Shown: positions 17,813 through 26,119 of the stretch, piece after piece
Numbering within the stretch: the first letter of the stretch is position 1
Layout of the letters: each line of letters opens with the position of its first letter
DNA from: an uncultured Litoreibacter sp.
Lineage (GTDB): Bacteria; Pseudomonadota; Alphaproteobacteria; Rhodobacterales; Rhodobacteraceae
Direction: 5' to 3'
Length of the DNA stretch: 64,000 nt
Assembly (NCBI GenBank): GCA_938030665.1
Contig: CALHHY010000036.1
Location: 1 to 64,000, forward strand
Notes under the pieces: model-generated
Seen by the model: the letters and a program-made list of their open reading frames with translations, nothing else
Told to the model about the DNA's origin: nothing
Database searches by the model: none
Made by a program: the position numbers and the translations under genes

Positions 17813-18856
17813 CTAGCCAGTCAACGGCGCGCCCACCTCGATCCAGACGGGTCTGTGGTCGCTTGGACGTTGGGTGCGGCGTGCGCCGCTGCCCTTGATC
17901 TGCGCTTCAAATGCCTCGTGCGCGATATCGGCGTCGCGGATGCGCGGTTCCATCGCGGGGGACACCACGAAATGATCCAGAAGCAGCGGGCGGTCGTCGA
18001 TGCCGTCCACAAAGTCGTCAAACCGCGCGGTGAACAACCGCGCAGGGCTGAGTCGTGAGACCAGCGGGTGCGAGAAGATTAGCGATGGGTAGAAGGTCGA
18101 GCCCAGCAGGATGTCGGTGACGTTATGGGTCAGGTATCCGCGCTCAAAAAAGTCGCGGCCCGGCCCGTCATTGAAATCACCGCAGACGATGACTTTGCGG
18201 TCCGGGTCGGTTTGGATCAGCGCGTCCAGATACCCCCGCAGCCGAAACCCCTCCGCCGAGATACGCCGCCGCGCCTCCAGGGCGGCCACGACGAAGTTCT
18301 GCCGCCGCATGGGGTCGCGAAACATCTGCTCCCCCCTATGCACGTATTTCGACTTTGTATGCAGCACCACGACCCGCACCGGGTCGCTGCCCACAGGGTC
18401 AATATCGATCACCAGCGGCAGCCGGGTGAAGTCATAGGGTTCCAGCAGCATGTCGCCGTTGACATCTGCGTCCCAGACCTCCTGCAGGGCGAGTGTTTCC
18501 GGGTCGGTGGCATAGTCCATCGCGGCCACCTGCCCGCCCAGCTTGCGTAGCACATAAAGCTTCTGCGCCCCGCCATCATGGCCGATGAGTGGCTCGTAAA
18601 GCGCCTGCCCCCCCTCACTTAGAAAGTCGTCAAGAAACAGCTGCATTTCCTGCGTGGCGCTTGGGCCTTCCTGCAGGCAGATCAGATCGGGGTCGATGTC
18701 GCGGATCACGCCGGCCGCGCGGCCTGCGACCTCCCGCGCCTCGTCAGGGGTCAGATCGCCGGGGTCAGTGGGGCCAAGCTTGCTGCCCCAGACCGGGTTC
18801 CGGTTGCCCGAAAACCAGTCATTCATCCATTCAATATTCCAATTCAGAATCTTCAT
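17813..18856 (-). CDS. Endonuclease/exonuclease/phosphatase-family hydrolase
   Basis: 347 residues of the EEP superfamily. Key motifs in order: LNWNIEWMND (Asn/Glu metal site region, about 4-13), DLICLQEGP (catalytic Glu, about 58-66), VVLHTKSKYV (about 165), VIVCGDFNDGPG (Asp/Asn, about 222-233), DHFVVSP (about 290) and the C-terminal SDHRPVWIEV (catalytic Asp-His). All core residues are present, so the enzyme should be active on a nucleic acid, phospholipid or phosphoester. The substrate is not readable. No signal peptide is seen. It runs toward the receiver gene and is separated from it by 11 nt. Confidence 0.88.
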   Translation of the reverse strand: MKILNWNIEWMNDWFSGNRNPVWGSKLGPTDPGDLTPDEAREVAGRAAGVIRDIDPDLICLQEGPSATQEMQLFLDDFLSEGGQALYEPLIGHDGGAQKLYVLRKLGGQVAAMDYATDPETLALQEVWDADVNGDMLLEPYDFTRLPLVIDIDPVGSDPVRVVVLHTKSKYVHRGEQMFRDPMRRQNFVVAALEARRRISAEGFRLRGYLDALIQTDPDRKVIVCGDFNDGPGRDFFERGYLTHNVTDILLGSTFYPSLIFSHPLVSRLSPARLFTARFDDFVDGIDDRPLLLDHFVVSPAMEPRIRDADIAHEAFEAQIKGSGARRTQRPSDHRPVWIEVGAPLTG

Positions 18857-18927
18857 AAGGCACCTCGGTAAGACGGTTACAATAAATCAATCAATGCCGT
18901 CAGGATGCCAGAAGATCGCCCGCGCCG

Positions 18928-19902
18928 CTACCCTCTGCCGTGCGGGGCGTCCCAGTCGATGACCGGGTTGATCGGAATGATCCGGTTGGGGTTAATCGAT
19001 GTGTGGCTGTAATGGTAGTGGCGCACGATATGCTCAAAGTTCACCGTCTCGCGAACTTTGGACCATTGATACAGCTCCCGCGTGTAGGCCCATAGATTGG
19101 GGTAATCAGTGATCCGGCGACGGTTGCATTTGAAATGTTGGTGGTACACGAGATCAAAGCGCACGAGCGTCGTGAACAGCCGCCAATCAGCCTCAGTGAT
19201 TTTGTCCCCCATCAGGTAGCGGTTGTCGCTCAGGCGCGCCTCCAGCCAGTCCAGCGTGTCAAATAGCGGGTGCACGGCGCCGTCATAGGCGTCCTGCGTG
19301 GTGGCGAAGCCGGATTTATAGACCCCGTTATTGAGCGTATCGTAAATGCGGTCGTTCACCGGCTCAATCGCGTCGCGGAGGTCTTCGGGCCAGAAATCCT
19401 GCGTGTCGCCGGTCAGCCCGTTAAAGGCCGTGTTGAACATACGGATGATCTCGGAGCTTTCGTTACTGACGATGGTCTCACGCTGCTTATCCCACAGGAT
19501 GGGCACCGTTACGCGGCCTGAAATTTTGGGGTCGGCCTTGAGGTAGATGTCGCGGGCGAAGGGCAGCCCATATAGCGTATCGCCCGTGGCACCGTGATCA
19601 TCTGTCTCGAACGTCCAGCCGTCCCCGAGCATGTCGGGATTTACGGCCGAGACGCCGATCAGATCTTCCAGCTCTTTCAGCGCTCGAAAAATCAACGCCC
19701 GATGCGCCCAGGGGCAGGCGTATGAGACGTACAGATGATAACGCCCGGCCTCCGCGTTGAAACCGCCCTCGCCTGACGGGCCGGCGCTGCCATCTGCGGT
19801 GATCCAGTTGCGAAAGGCCGCGGTAGAACGTTTGAACGCCCCACCCGAGGATTTCGTGTCATACCACTGGTCTTTCCATTCGCCGTCTACCAACAGGCCC
19901 AT
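18928..19902 (-). CDS. Glutathionyl-hydroquinone reductase-like (Xi/Omega-class GST)
   Basis: 324 residues, matching the YqjG/ECM4 family. The N-terminal thioredoxin fold carries the catalytic cysteine in YVSYACPWAHRALIFR (about 58-73). NESSEIIRMFNTAF (about 146) is the glutathione-binding segment. The C-terminal helical domain includes GDKITEADWRLFTTLVRFD. These enzymes use glutathione to reduce glutathionyl-hydroquinones in the cytoplasm, protecting against quinone stress. It is monocistronic and divergent from the second cobalamin locus across a 291-nt gap. Confidence 0.92.
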   Translation of the reverse strand: MGLLVDGEWKDQWYDTKSSGGAFKRSTAAFRNWITADGSAGPSGEGGFNAEAGRYHLYVSYACPWAHRALIFRALKELEDLIGVSAVNPDMLGDGWTFETDDHGATGDTLYGLPFARDIYLKADPKISGRVTVPILWDKQRETIVSNESSEIIRMFNTAFNGLTGDTQDFWPEDLRDAIEPVNDRIYDTLNNGVYKSGFATTQDAYDGAVHPLFDTLDWLEARLSDNRYLMGDKITEADWRLFTTLVRFDLVYHQHFKCNRRRITDYPNLWAYTRELYQWSKVRETVNFEHIVRHYHYSHTSINPNRIIPINPVIDWDAPHGRG

Positions 19903-20022
19903 TACGCCGCTCCTTTTCTGTGCGTTTGACTGGCTAACGCGCCGGGGGCCAAAAAGTCACCCCCTGCATCCGCACAGAAACGGTGCATGCCGCAAACAGG
20001 CCGCCGCCAGCCGCTTCCCCCA

Positions 20023-20051
20023 TTGCGAGCCTGCCCTGCCGCTTCTATACC
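20023..20051 (+). promoter_or_regulatory. Candidate sigma-70 promoter for the cbiX-cob locus
   Basis: TTGCGA, a 17-nt spacer and TATACC fit a housekeeping promoter pointing toward the 20.2-26.9 kb cobalamin genes. A start about 7 nt downstream would leave a leader of roughly 136 nt. The match is by eye and untested. Confidence 0.45.
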
Positions 20052-20057
20052 TGCGAC

Positions 20058-20193
20058 TCGAAAGACGAGGGGCTTTGGCCCCAGAGAGGTTGGCGGCCTT
20101 CGGATCGACCCAAATAGGGGGTCCCCCGGTTGCATCGTCAGGCAGGTCCCGGTTGGGGCGCCTCTCCGTTTGTGACACAGGAAGAGGGCCGCA
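20058..20193 (+). other. GC-rich, potentially structured leader before the small membrane protein gene
   Basis: This part of the 291-nt gap (19903-20193) can form several short stems: GGGGC/GCCCC with a TTTG loop at about 20069-20083, and GACCC/GGGTC around 20118-20134. None of the conserved blocks of the B12 riboswitch (GCCACTG, AGCCAGGAGACC) is present on either strand. The rest of the gap holds no gene I can support. Confidence 0.3.
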
Positions 20194-20418
20194 ATGATCC
20201 GCATGACATTTATGAGCCTCGCCGCAATGGCGACCCCGGCGTTTGGCCATGTCGGCCATCTGGGGGAGGCGGCAGGCCATGACCACTGGGTCGCAGGCGC
20301 GGCGGTTGGTTTGGCCATCGGGCTGACGATCTGGGGCGCGCTGAAAGGCCGTAAAGACCCCGAGGCGGAGGCCGAAGACCCTGGCGATGAAGAAGCCATC
20401 GAGGAAGAACCCGCATGA
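20194..20418 (+). CDS. Small His-rich membrane protein before cbiX, possible cobalt transport component
   Basis: 74 residues. It has a signal-like N-terminus (MIRMTFMSLAAMATPAFG), a short histidine block HVGHLGEAAGHDHW (19-32), one membrane helix (about 33-51) and an acidic cytoplasmic tail rich in Glu/Asp/Ala. It resembles small proteins found with B12 genes in Rhodobacteraceae that have been proposed as cobalt transport components (CbtC-like; possibly the DUF6732 family). It overlaps cbiX by ATGA, so the two are coupled. A metal-capture role for the His block is inferred from composition and context only. Confidence 0.6.
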   Translation: MIRMTFMSLAAMATPAFGHVGHLGEAAGHDHWVAGAAVGLAIGLTIWGALKGRKDPEAEAEDPGDEEAIEEEPA

Positions 20419-21641
20419 GCAAGATCGGCGTCATGATCTGTGGCCATGGCTCGCGCAGCCAGGCTGCGGTTGACCAGTTTTCCGTGCTGGCCGAAAAGCT
20501 GCCAGGCTATTTCCCGCCAGAATGGGAAGTTGAATACGGGTATCTCGAATTTGCCAACCCGGTGATCCGCGACGGGCTGGACCGGCTGCGCGAAAAAGGG
20601 TGCGACAAGATTTTGGCGGTGCCCGGCATGCTGTTTGCCGCCATGCACGCCAAGAACGACATCCCGACGGTGCTCAACACCTACGCCGCCAAGCATGAGA
20701 TCGAGATCAGCTACGGCCGGGAGCTGGGCGTTGACCCCAAAATGGTCGCCGCTGCTGGTGCCCGCATCCAGGAAGCCGTCGATGTCGCCAATGCGCACAC
20801 CCCTGTGCCGCTCGAGGAAACCTGCCTTGTCGTAATCGGCCGGGGCGCCTCCGACCCGGATGCCAATGGCAACGTCGCCAAGATTGCCCGCCTTTTGCAG
20901 GAGGGGATGGGTTTTGGCTGGCTTGAGGTCGGTTATTCGGGGGTGACCTTCCCGCTGGTGGAGCCCTGCCTGACCCATGCCGCCAAGCTGGGCTACAAAC
21001 GCATCGTGGTCTTCCCCTACTTTCTGTTCACGGGCATCCTGATCGACCGGATCTACGGCTTCACCGATCAGGTTGCGGCCCAGCATCCTGACATCGAATT
21101 CGTCAAGGCGGGTTACCTCAACGACCACGATAAAGTGCTGGAAACCTTCGCTGAAAGAGTGACGGAGCAGATGGGCGCCAACCCACCCCCCAATTGCGGC
21201 ATCTGCGCCTACCGCACTCAGGTTCTGGCCATGGAGGGCGGCAAAGAGGTGACCATCCCTGCGGAGATGCGCGACGGGCACCCTGCCTTTTCCGACACCC
21301 CGCCGCCCACATGCGTGCTGTGCAAATACCGCGTGCAAGTGCTGGGGTTTGAGGCCGAAGTCGGCGCAGTGCAGGAAAGCCACCACCACCATGTGGAAGG
21401 GCAAGGCGCCTCCGCGCCGGGGTCAAACGTGGCTGATTGCGCGCTGTGCGATACGTTCTGCACCGGTCTGTGCCGGTTGGAGGCGCAGGACGGTCATCAT
21501 CACCGTGGCCACCATCATCATCACCACGACCATGCGCATGGTCACGACCATTACCACCACGATCATGACCATCACCACGCGGTCTACCCTCATGCCAAAC
21601 ATCCGCACGGGCCAGAAAGCGCGCGGAAAGTAAAACTCTGA
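20415..21641 (+). CDS. cbiX: Sirohydrochlorin cobaltochelatase CbiX, long form with Cys/His-rich tail
   Basis: 408 residues. Two CbiX half-domains occupy about 1-260: CGHGSRSQAAV holds catalytic His11, and GRGASDPDANGNVAKIARLL opens the second half, which includes FPYFLFTGILIDRI. The enzyme inserts cobalt into sirohydrochlorin early in corrin synthesis. After residue 260 come CGICAYR, CVLCKYR and CALCDTFCTGLC, giving at least eight cysteines, and then a run of about 50 residues dominated by His/Asp. Long CbiX proteins of other bacteria carry a His-rich region and an Fe-S site, so the tail may bind a cluster or store cobalt. It is followed by a possible terminator before cobH. Confidence 0.92.
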   Translation: MSKIGVMICGHGSRSQAAVDQFSVLAEKLPGYFPPEWEVEYGYLEFANPVIRDGLDRLREKGCDKILAVPGMLFAAMHAKNDIPTVLNTYAAKHEIEISYGRELGVDPKMVAAAGARIQEAVDVANAHTPVPLEETCLVVIGRGASDPDANGNVAKIARLLQEGMGFGWLEVGYSGVTFPLVEPCLTHAAKLGYKRIVVFPYFLFTGILIDRIYGFTDQVAAQHPDIEFVKAGYLNDHDKVLETFAERVTEQMGANPPPNCGICAYRTQVLAMEGGKEVTIPAEMRDGHPAFSDTPPPTCVLCKYRVQVLGFEAEVGAVQESHHHHVEGQGASAPGSNVADCALCDTFCTGLCRLEAQDGHHHRGHHHHHHDHAHGHDHYHHDHDHHHAVYPHAKHPHGPESARKVKL

Positions 21642-21679
21642 TGGACTTCGTCGTGGCTGGCATACATCCGTTCGAGGCA

Positions 21680-21711
21680 CAGAGTTTCGAAGATACTCTG
21701 CCCCATTTTTT
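21680..21711 (+). terminator. Terminator-like hairpin between cbiX and cobH
   Basis: CAGAGT/ACTCTG forms a 6-bp stem with a 9-nt loop, extended by flanking GG/CC, and is followed by CCCCATTTTTT. It could end the two-gene cbiX message or attenuate transcription into cobH. The stem is short, so strength is uncertain. Confidence 0.5.
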
Positions 21712-21735
21712 CCTCGAAAAATTGCGCCCCTGAAC

Positions 21736-22374
21736 ATGCGTCCTTACGAGAAGAATCCGGCGTCCATATACGCGCAAAGCTTTGCCACCGTGCGGGAGGA
21801 GGCAAATCTGGCGCGCTTTCCAGACGGGCTCGACCGGCTTGCCACGCGGGTGATCCATGCCTGCGGTATGGTCGAGGTTGCAGACCGATTGGCCTTCTCC
21901 CCGGATGCATACACCGTCGGGCATGCCGCGCTTGCTGCAGGCAAACCCGTGCTCTGCGATTGCGAGATGGTCGGCGCGGGCATAATCCGGCGCTACCTAC
22001 CGGCGGAAAATCAGGTCATCGTCACGCTCAATGACCCATCGGTCCCGGACCGCGCTCAACAGATCGGAAACACAAGGTCAGCAGCCGCAACAGAACTGTG
22101 GGAGCCGCATATCGCTGGCGCAGTTGTGGCCATCGGCAATGCGCCCACGGCGCTGTTTCACCTGCTGGAATTGATCGACGAGGGCTTCCCGAAACCCGCC
22201 ATCATTCTGGGCTTTCCCGTGGGGTTCGTGGGCGCGGCCGAAAGCAAGGCAGAGCTGGCTGCCGACCCGCGCGGTTGCGATTTCGTGGTCCTGCGCGGGC
22301 GCCGGGGCGGCTCTGCCATGGCATCGGCAGCCGTGAATGCGCTGGCCGCTGGCACGCCGGAGGACCCGGCATGA
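21736..22374 (+). CDS. cobH: Precorrin-8X methylmutase
   Basis: 212 residues of the CobH/CbiC family, which moves the C-11 methyl group to C-12 to give hydrogenobyrinic acid. Motifs: IHACGMVEVADRLAFSP (the conserved His of the active site in RVIHACGM, about 38-45), CDCEMVGAGI (about 74-83), GNAPTALFHLLELI (about 138) and ILGFPVGFVGAAESK (about 157-171). The Asn-Ala-Pro-Thr-Ala loop and FPVGFVGAAESK are hallmarks of the family. It starts the cobH-cobL-cobI-cbiG/cobJ run, where every junction overlaps. It is coupled to cobL by ATGA. Confidence 0.96.
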   Translation: MRPYEKNPASIYAQSFATVREEANLARFPDGLDRLATRVIHACGMVEVADRLAFSPDAYTVGHAALAAGKPVLCDCEMVGAGIIRRYLPAENQVIVTLNDPSVPDRAQQIGNTRSAAATELWEPHIAGAVVAIGNAPTALFHLLELIDEGFPKPAIILGFPVGFVGAAESKAELAADPRGCDFVVLRGRRGGSAMASAAVNALAAGTPEDPA

Positions 22375-23573
22375 CCGCCCCGTGGCTCCACATCGTGGGC
22401 ATTGGGGAGGACGGGATGGAGGGCCTCGCCCCCGCGACCCGCGCCGTTGTCGAGGCGGCTGAGGTGATTATCGGCGGCGACCGGCATCATCAGCTCTCCC
22501 CCGACCTGAATGCGGAGCGGCTGGCCTGGCCCTCGCCTTTTGATGCGTTGATTGACACGCTCAACGATCTCAAGGGCCGCCGCGTGGTCGTTTTGGCCAC
22601 GGGCGATCCGTTGTGGTTTTCCGTGGGGGCGCGGATCGGGCGGGCGATTGATCCGGCCCAGATCGTCTACCACCCGCAGATTTCTGCTTTTCAGCTGACG
22701 GCCGCGCGGATGGGATGGAGCCTTGCCGATGTCGAAACCCTCACCGTCCACGGTCGCCCCGTCCACCAGATGGTGGCCTTCATCCAACCTGAACAACGGC
22801 TAATCATCCTGACCACAGGCGCCGAGACGCCCGCCCAGATCGCGGCCTTTCTGACGGAGCGCGGCTTTGGCGGCTCCCCCATGACAGTGCTGGCCAATAT
22901 GGGCGGCGAGAAGGAGACGCGCTTTGATGGCACCGCCGCCGGCTGGTCGCATGAGGTGCCTGCCTTCAACACGCTCGCCGTCCATTGCTTGGCCGCGTCC
23001 GATGCGGCGCTGCTGCCGCGGGTGCCGGGGCTGGCCGATGACCTGTTTCAATCCGATGGCACCATGACCAAGCGGGAGGTGCGCGCTGTGACGCTCGCCA
23101 AGCTGATGCCGATGCGGGGCGCGCTGTTATGGGATATCGGCGCGGGGTCGGGCTCTGTTGCGATCGAATGGATGCGCGCGGCTCGCTACGCGCGCGCCAT
23201 CGGGATTGAGCCGCGCGCGGACAGACGCGCCATGGCTGCCGAAAATGCACTGGCGCTCGGTGCGCCGAAGCTGGAGTTGATCGAGGGCGAAGTGCCGGCC
23301 GCGCTGGAAGGTCTTGCCGCGCCCGATGCGATATTCATCGGCGGGGGCCTCAGCGAGGAGGTGTTTGACATCGCCTGGGCACACCTGCGCCCCCTCGGCC
23401 GGCTGGTTGCGAATGCCGTCACGCTGGAAAGCGAGGCGCTGCTGATGGCCCTTTACGCCCGTCACGGCGGGGAGCTGGTGAAGCTCAGCGTCGACCGGGC
23501 GGAACCCGTGGGCCGGCTTACTGGATGGCGCCCGGCGATGACGGTGACTCAATGGAGCCTTATCAAACGATGA
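22371..23573 (+). CDS. cobL: Precorrin-6Y C5,15-methyltransferase (decarboxylating), CbiE-CbiT fusion
   Basis: 400 residues. The N-terminal CbiE methylase (about 1-205) begins WLHIVGIGEDGMEGLAP and contains VVLATGDPLWFSVG. The C-terminal CbiT domain (about 215-400) has the Rossmann SAM loop LLWDIGAGSGSVAIEWMR and FIGGGLSEEVFD. CobL methylates C-5 and C-15 and decarboxylates the C-12 acetate side chain of precorrin-6B. ATG 22371 overlaps the cobH stop, and its own end overlaps the cobI start; a longer reading of the frame lies within cobH and is rejected. Confidence 0.96.
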   Translation: MTAPWLHIVGIGEDGMEGLAPATRAVVEAAEVIIGGDRHHQLSPDLNAERLAWPSPFDALIDTLNDLKGRRVVVLATGDPLWFSVGARIGRAIDPAQIVYHPQISAFQLTAARMGWSLADVETLTVHGRPVHQMVAFIQPEQRLIILTTGAETPAQIAAFLTERGFGGSPMTVLANMGGEKETRFDGTAAGWSHEVPAFNTLAVHCLAASDAALLPRVPGLADDLFQSDGTMTKREVRAVTLAKLMPMRGALLWDIGAGSGSVAIEWMRAARYARAIGIEPRADRRAMAAENALALGAPKLELIEGEVPAALEGLAAPDAIFIGGGLSEEVFDIAWAHLRPLGRLVANAVTLESEALLMALYARHGGELVKLSVDRAEPVGRLTGWRPAMTVTQWSLIKR

Positions 23574-24271
23574 CCGGCACGCTTTATGGCATAGGGGTGG
23601 GCCCGGGCGATCCGGAGCTCATCACGCTCAAGGCCGCCCGCCTGATCGAGGGGGCGACGACCATCGCTTACCCCACGCTGGCCGGCGGTGACAGTTTTGC
23701 ACGCGCAATTGCCGCCGATCTGATCCGACCCGGCACGACGGAGATACGGATGGACGTGCCCATGACCACGGCGCGCGCGCCGGCGCAGGCTGCTTATGAT
23801 GCGGGTGCTGCGCAAATCGCGGAGGTGCTCGCACGGGGCGAGGACGTTGTGTGCCTGTGCGAGGGTGACCCGTTCTTCTACGGCTCCTTCATGTATCTCA
23901 ACGCCCGTCTGGTCGACCGTTTTGCGGTAGAGGTGATCCCCGGCGTGACCTCGCTGACCGCCTGCGCCACGCGCGCCCGCCAGCCACTGGCCGCGCGTAA
24001 CGAAAGGCTGACCGTGCTGCCCGGCCCTCTGCCGGAGGCGGAGCTGCGCGCGCGGATCGAGGGCGCGGAGAGCGTCGTGATCATGAAGGTCGGTCGCCAC
24101 CTGCCCAAGATCCGTGGTGTGATCGACGCGCTCGGGCTGACCGATCAAGCCACCTATGTTGAACGTGCGACCCTGCCGCAGGAGGTCGTGCTACCGCTGG
24201 CCGACGCCCCGCAAACTGCCCCTTACTTTTCCATAATCCTGCTGACGAAGGGTGCCGATCCATGGCTGTGA
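23570..24271 (+). CDS. cobI: Precorrin-2 C20-methyltransferase
   Basis: 233 residues of the tetrapyrrole methylase superfamily. The N-terminus GTLYGIGVGPGDPELITLKA (2-21) is the SAM-binding GxGxGDxxxxT start. VVCLCEGDPFFYGSFMYL and EVIPGVTSLTACATRARQPL match CobI/CbiL. It methylates precorrin-2 at C-20, committing it to the corrin branch. ATG 23570 gives the ATGA overlap with cobL. Its stop overlaps the next start by 10 nt, indicating tight coupling. Confidence 0.95.
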   Translation: MTGTLYGIGVGPGDPELITLKAARLIEGATTIAYPTLAGGDSFARAIAADLIRPGTTEIRMDVPMTTARAPAQAAYDAGAAQIAEVLARGEDVVCLCEGDPFFYGSFMYLNARLVDRFAVEVIPGVTSLTACATRARQPLAARNERLTVLPGPLPEAELRARIEGAESVVIMKVGRHLPKIRGVIDALGLTDQATYVERATLPQEVVLPLADAPQTAPYFSIILLTKGADPWL

Positions 24272-26055
24272 CCCCCGCAATTCTCTTTTTGAACCGGGCA
24301 GGCGAGCCGCTTGCGCACCGGCTCGGCGCGCTGCTTGCAGCCCCTGTGCATGGGCGGGAGGGCCGCGTTGACCAGGCGGATGTGATCTTTGCCAACGCGC
24401 TGGACCATGTCCGCATGCTGTTCGCGGCAGGCACGCCGATCATTGGCGTCTGCGCGTCGGGCATCCTGATCCGCGCTGTGGCACCGCTTCTCGCGGACAA
24501 GACGGTGGAGCCGCCGGTGCTGTCGGTCTCTGATGACGGGGCGGTAGTGGTGCCGCTTCTGGGCGGGCATCGCGGTGCAAACCGGCTGGCCGCACGTATC
24601 GCAGAGGCGCTGGATGCGACGGCTGCGGTCACCACGGCAGGGGACGTGGCACTTGGTGTCGCGCTGGACGAGCCGCCTGAAGGCTACATGCTGGCCAACC
24701 CGGAGGCCGCCAAAGACGCGATGGCCGCGCTGCTGTCAGGGGGCGGCGCGACAGTAGAAGGGGAGGCACCTTGGCTCCACAGCCTGCCCGCAGGCACCGA
24801 TTTGCGGATATCTTGCGGCACGGCCCCCTCGGACGCGGACCTCGCCTTTCACCCGCAGATGTTGACCCTCGGCGTAGGCTGCGCGCGGAACTGCGCGGCG
24901 GCGGAACTGGTGGAGCTGGTATCCGAGACGCTGAACGCGGCAAATGTGGCACCGGGCGGGATCAAGGCGATCTACACGCTGGATCTGAAAGCCGACGAGC
25001 CTGCGGTGCACGCACTGTCCGAGGCGCTGAACCTGCCGGTGCGGGTGTTTGATGCAGCCGCGCTGGAAGCCGAGGCCCCGCGCCTCGCCAACCCGTCGGA
25101 GGTCGTCTTTGCCGAGGTCGGCACCCATGGGGTCTGCGAGGCGGCGGCCCTGGCAGGGGCGGGGCCTGATGCCGCTTTGCTGGTCGAGAAACGCAAAACC
25201 AAAAATGCCACCTGTGCCATCGCGCGCGCACCCGCACCCCTGACGGCGCTACACGGCCGCGCGCGCGGCAAGCTGTCGATCATCGGGATCGGGCCGGGGC
25301 AGCATAGCTGGCGCACGCCGGAGGCCTCACACCTGGTGCAAGAGGCGGAGGAGCTGGTGGGCTATGGCCTTTATATCGACCTGTTGGGGCCGTTGGCCTA
25401 TGGCAAGGCACGCTCCGACTTTCCACTTGGGGGGGAGGAAGACCGCTGCCGCTATGCGCTGGAGCGCGCCGGCGAAGGGCGCAACGTGGCGCTGATCTGT
25501 TCGGGTGATGCCGGGATCTACGCCATGGGCGCGCTTGTTTTCGAACTTTTGGACCGCAGCGCGGAGGAGATGGGCGTGAGCGACGCCGCCCGCCGTGTGG
25601 AGGTCATTTCCACCCCCGGTGTTTCGGCCCTGCAAGGTGCTGCGGCGCGGGCGGGTGCGCCTTTGGGGCATGACTTCTGCGCGATCTCGCTGAGTGATTT
25701 GCTGACCCCGCGCGAGGATATCGTCAAGCGCCTGCACGCAGCAGCGGAGGGGGACTTCGTGATCGCCTTCTACAACCCGGTCTCGAAACGGCGGCGCACC
25801 TTGCTGGCAGAGGCGCGCGACATCTTGTTGGCGCACCGGCCAGAGGATACGCCGGTGATGCTTGCCTCTTCCCTTGGCCGGCCGGAGGAGCATATCCGCT
25901 ACCGCCGCCTCGCCGATCTGGATGTCGACGAGGTCGACATGCTGACTGTGGTGCTGGTGGGGTCCAGCCATTCGCGCCTGGCTAAATTGGGTGAGGGGCC
26001 ACGGATGTACACGCCGCGCGGATATGCGCGCAAAATTGATGGGGACTTGTCGTGA
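24262..26055 (+). CDS. cobJ: CbiG-CobJ fusion (cobalt-precorrin-5A hydrolase-like + precorrin-3B C17-methyltransferase)
   Basis: 597 residues. The N-terminal ~330 residues are CbiG-like: GVCASGILIRAVAPLLADKT, then VPLLGGHRGANRLAARIAE, then a C-terminal CbiG/CobE module opening with LTLGVGCARNCAAAELVELV. From about residue 336 a CobJ methylase starts (GKLSIIGIGPGQ) with CSGDAGIYAMGALVFELL and VISTPGVSALQGAAARAGAPLGHDF. CobJ contracts the ring and methylates C-17. CbiG performs lactone opening in the cobalt-early pathway, so the fusion mixes chemistry labelled aerobic and anaerobic. No cobG or cobZ lies in the window. Confidence 0.93.
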   Translation: MAVTPAILFLNRAGEPLAHRLGALLAAPVHGREGRVDQADVIFANALDHVRMLFAAGTPIIGVCASGILIRAVAPLLADKTVEPPVLSVSDDGAVVVPLLGGHRGANRLAARIAEALDATAAVTTAGDVALGVALDEPPEGYMLANPEAAKDAMAALLSGGGATVEGEAPWLHSLPAGTDLRISCGTAPSDADLAFHPQMLTLGVGCARNCAAAELVELVSETLNAANVAPGGIKAIYTLDLKADEPAVHALSEALNLPVRVFDAAALEAEAPRLANPSEVVFAEVGTHGVCEAAALAGAGPDAALLVEKRKTKNATCAIARAPAPLTALHGRARGKLSIIGIGPGQHSWRTPEASHLVQEAEELVGYGLYIDLLGPLAYGKARSDFPLGGEEDRCRYALERAGEGRNVALICSGDAGIYAMGALVFELLDRSAEEMGVSDAARRVEVISTPGVSALQGAAARAGAPLGHDFCAISLSDLLTPREDIVKRLHAAAEGDFVIAFYNPVSKRRRTLLAEARDILLAHRPEDTPVMLASSLGRPEEHIRYRRLADLDVDEVDMLTVVLVGSSHSRLAKLGEGPRMYTPRGYARKIDGDLS

Positions 26056-26119
26056 GGCCGCGCGACGCTCGCGCCAAGGCGCATCGCCCCGCCCACCCTC
26101 CCGCAGAAAAGTGTGACAC

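Noticed and set aside
19903-20193. A second B12 riboswitch before cbiX
   Set aside because: GGTGC occurs by itself, but the B12 box GCCACTG and the AGCCAGGAGACC block are absent on both strands.
19902-21404. 500-codon open frame on the minus strand opposite cbiX
   Set aside because: It lies antisense to well-supported genes, its product has no recognisable domain, and it arises from the high GC content.
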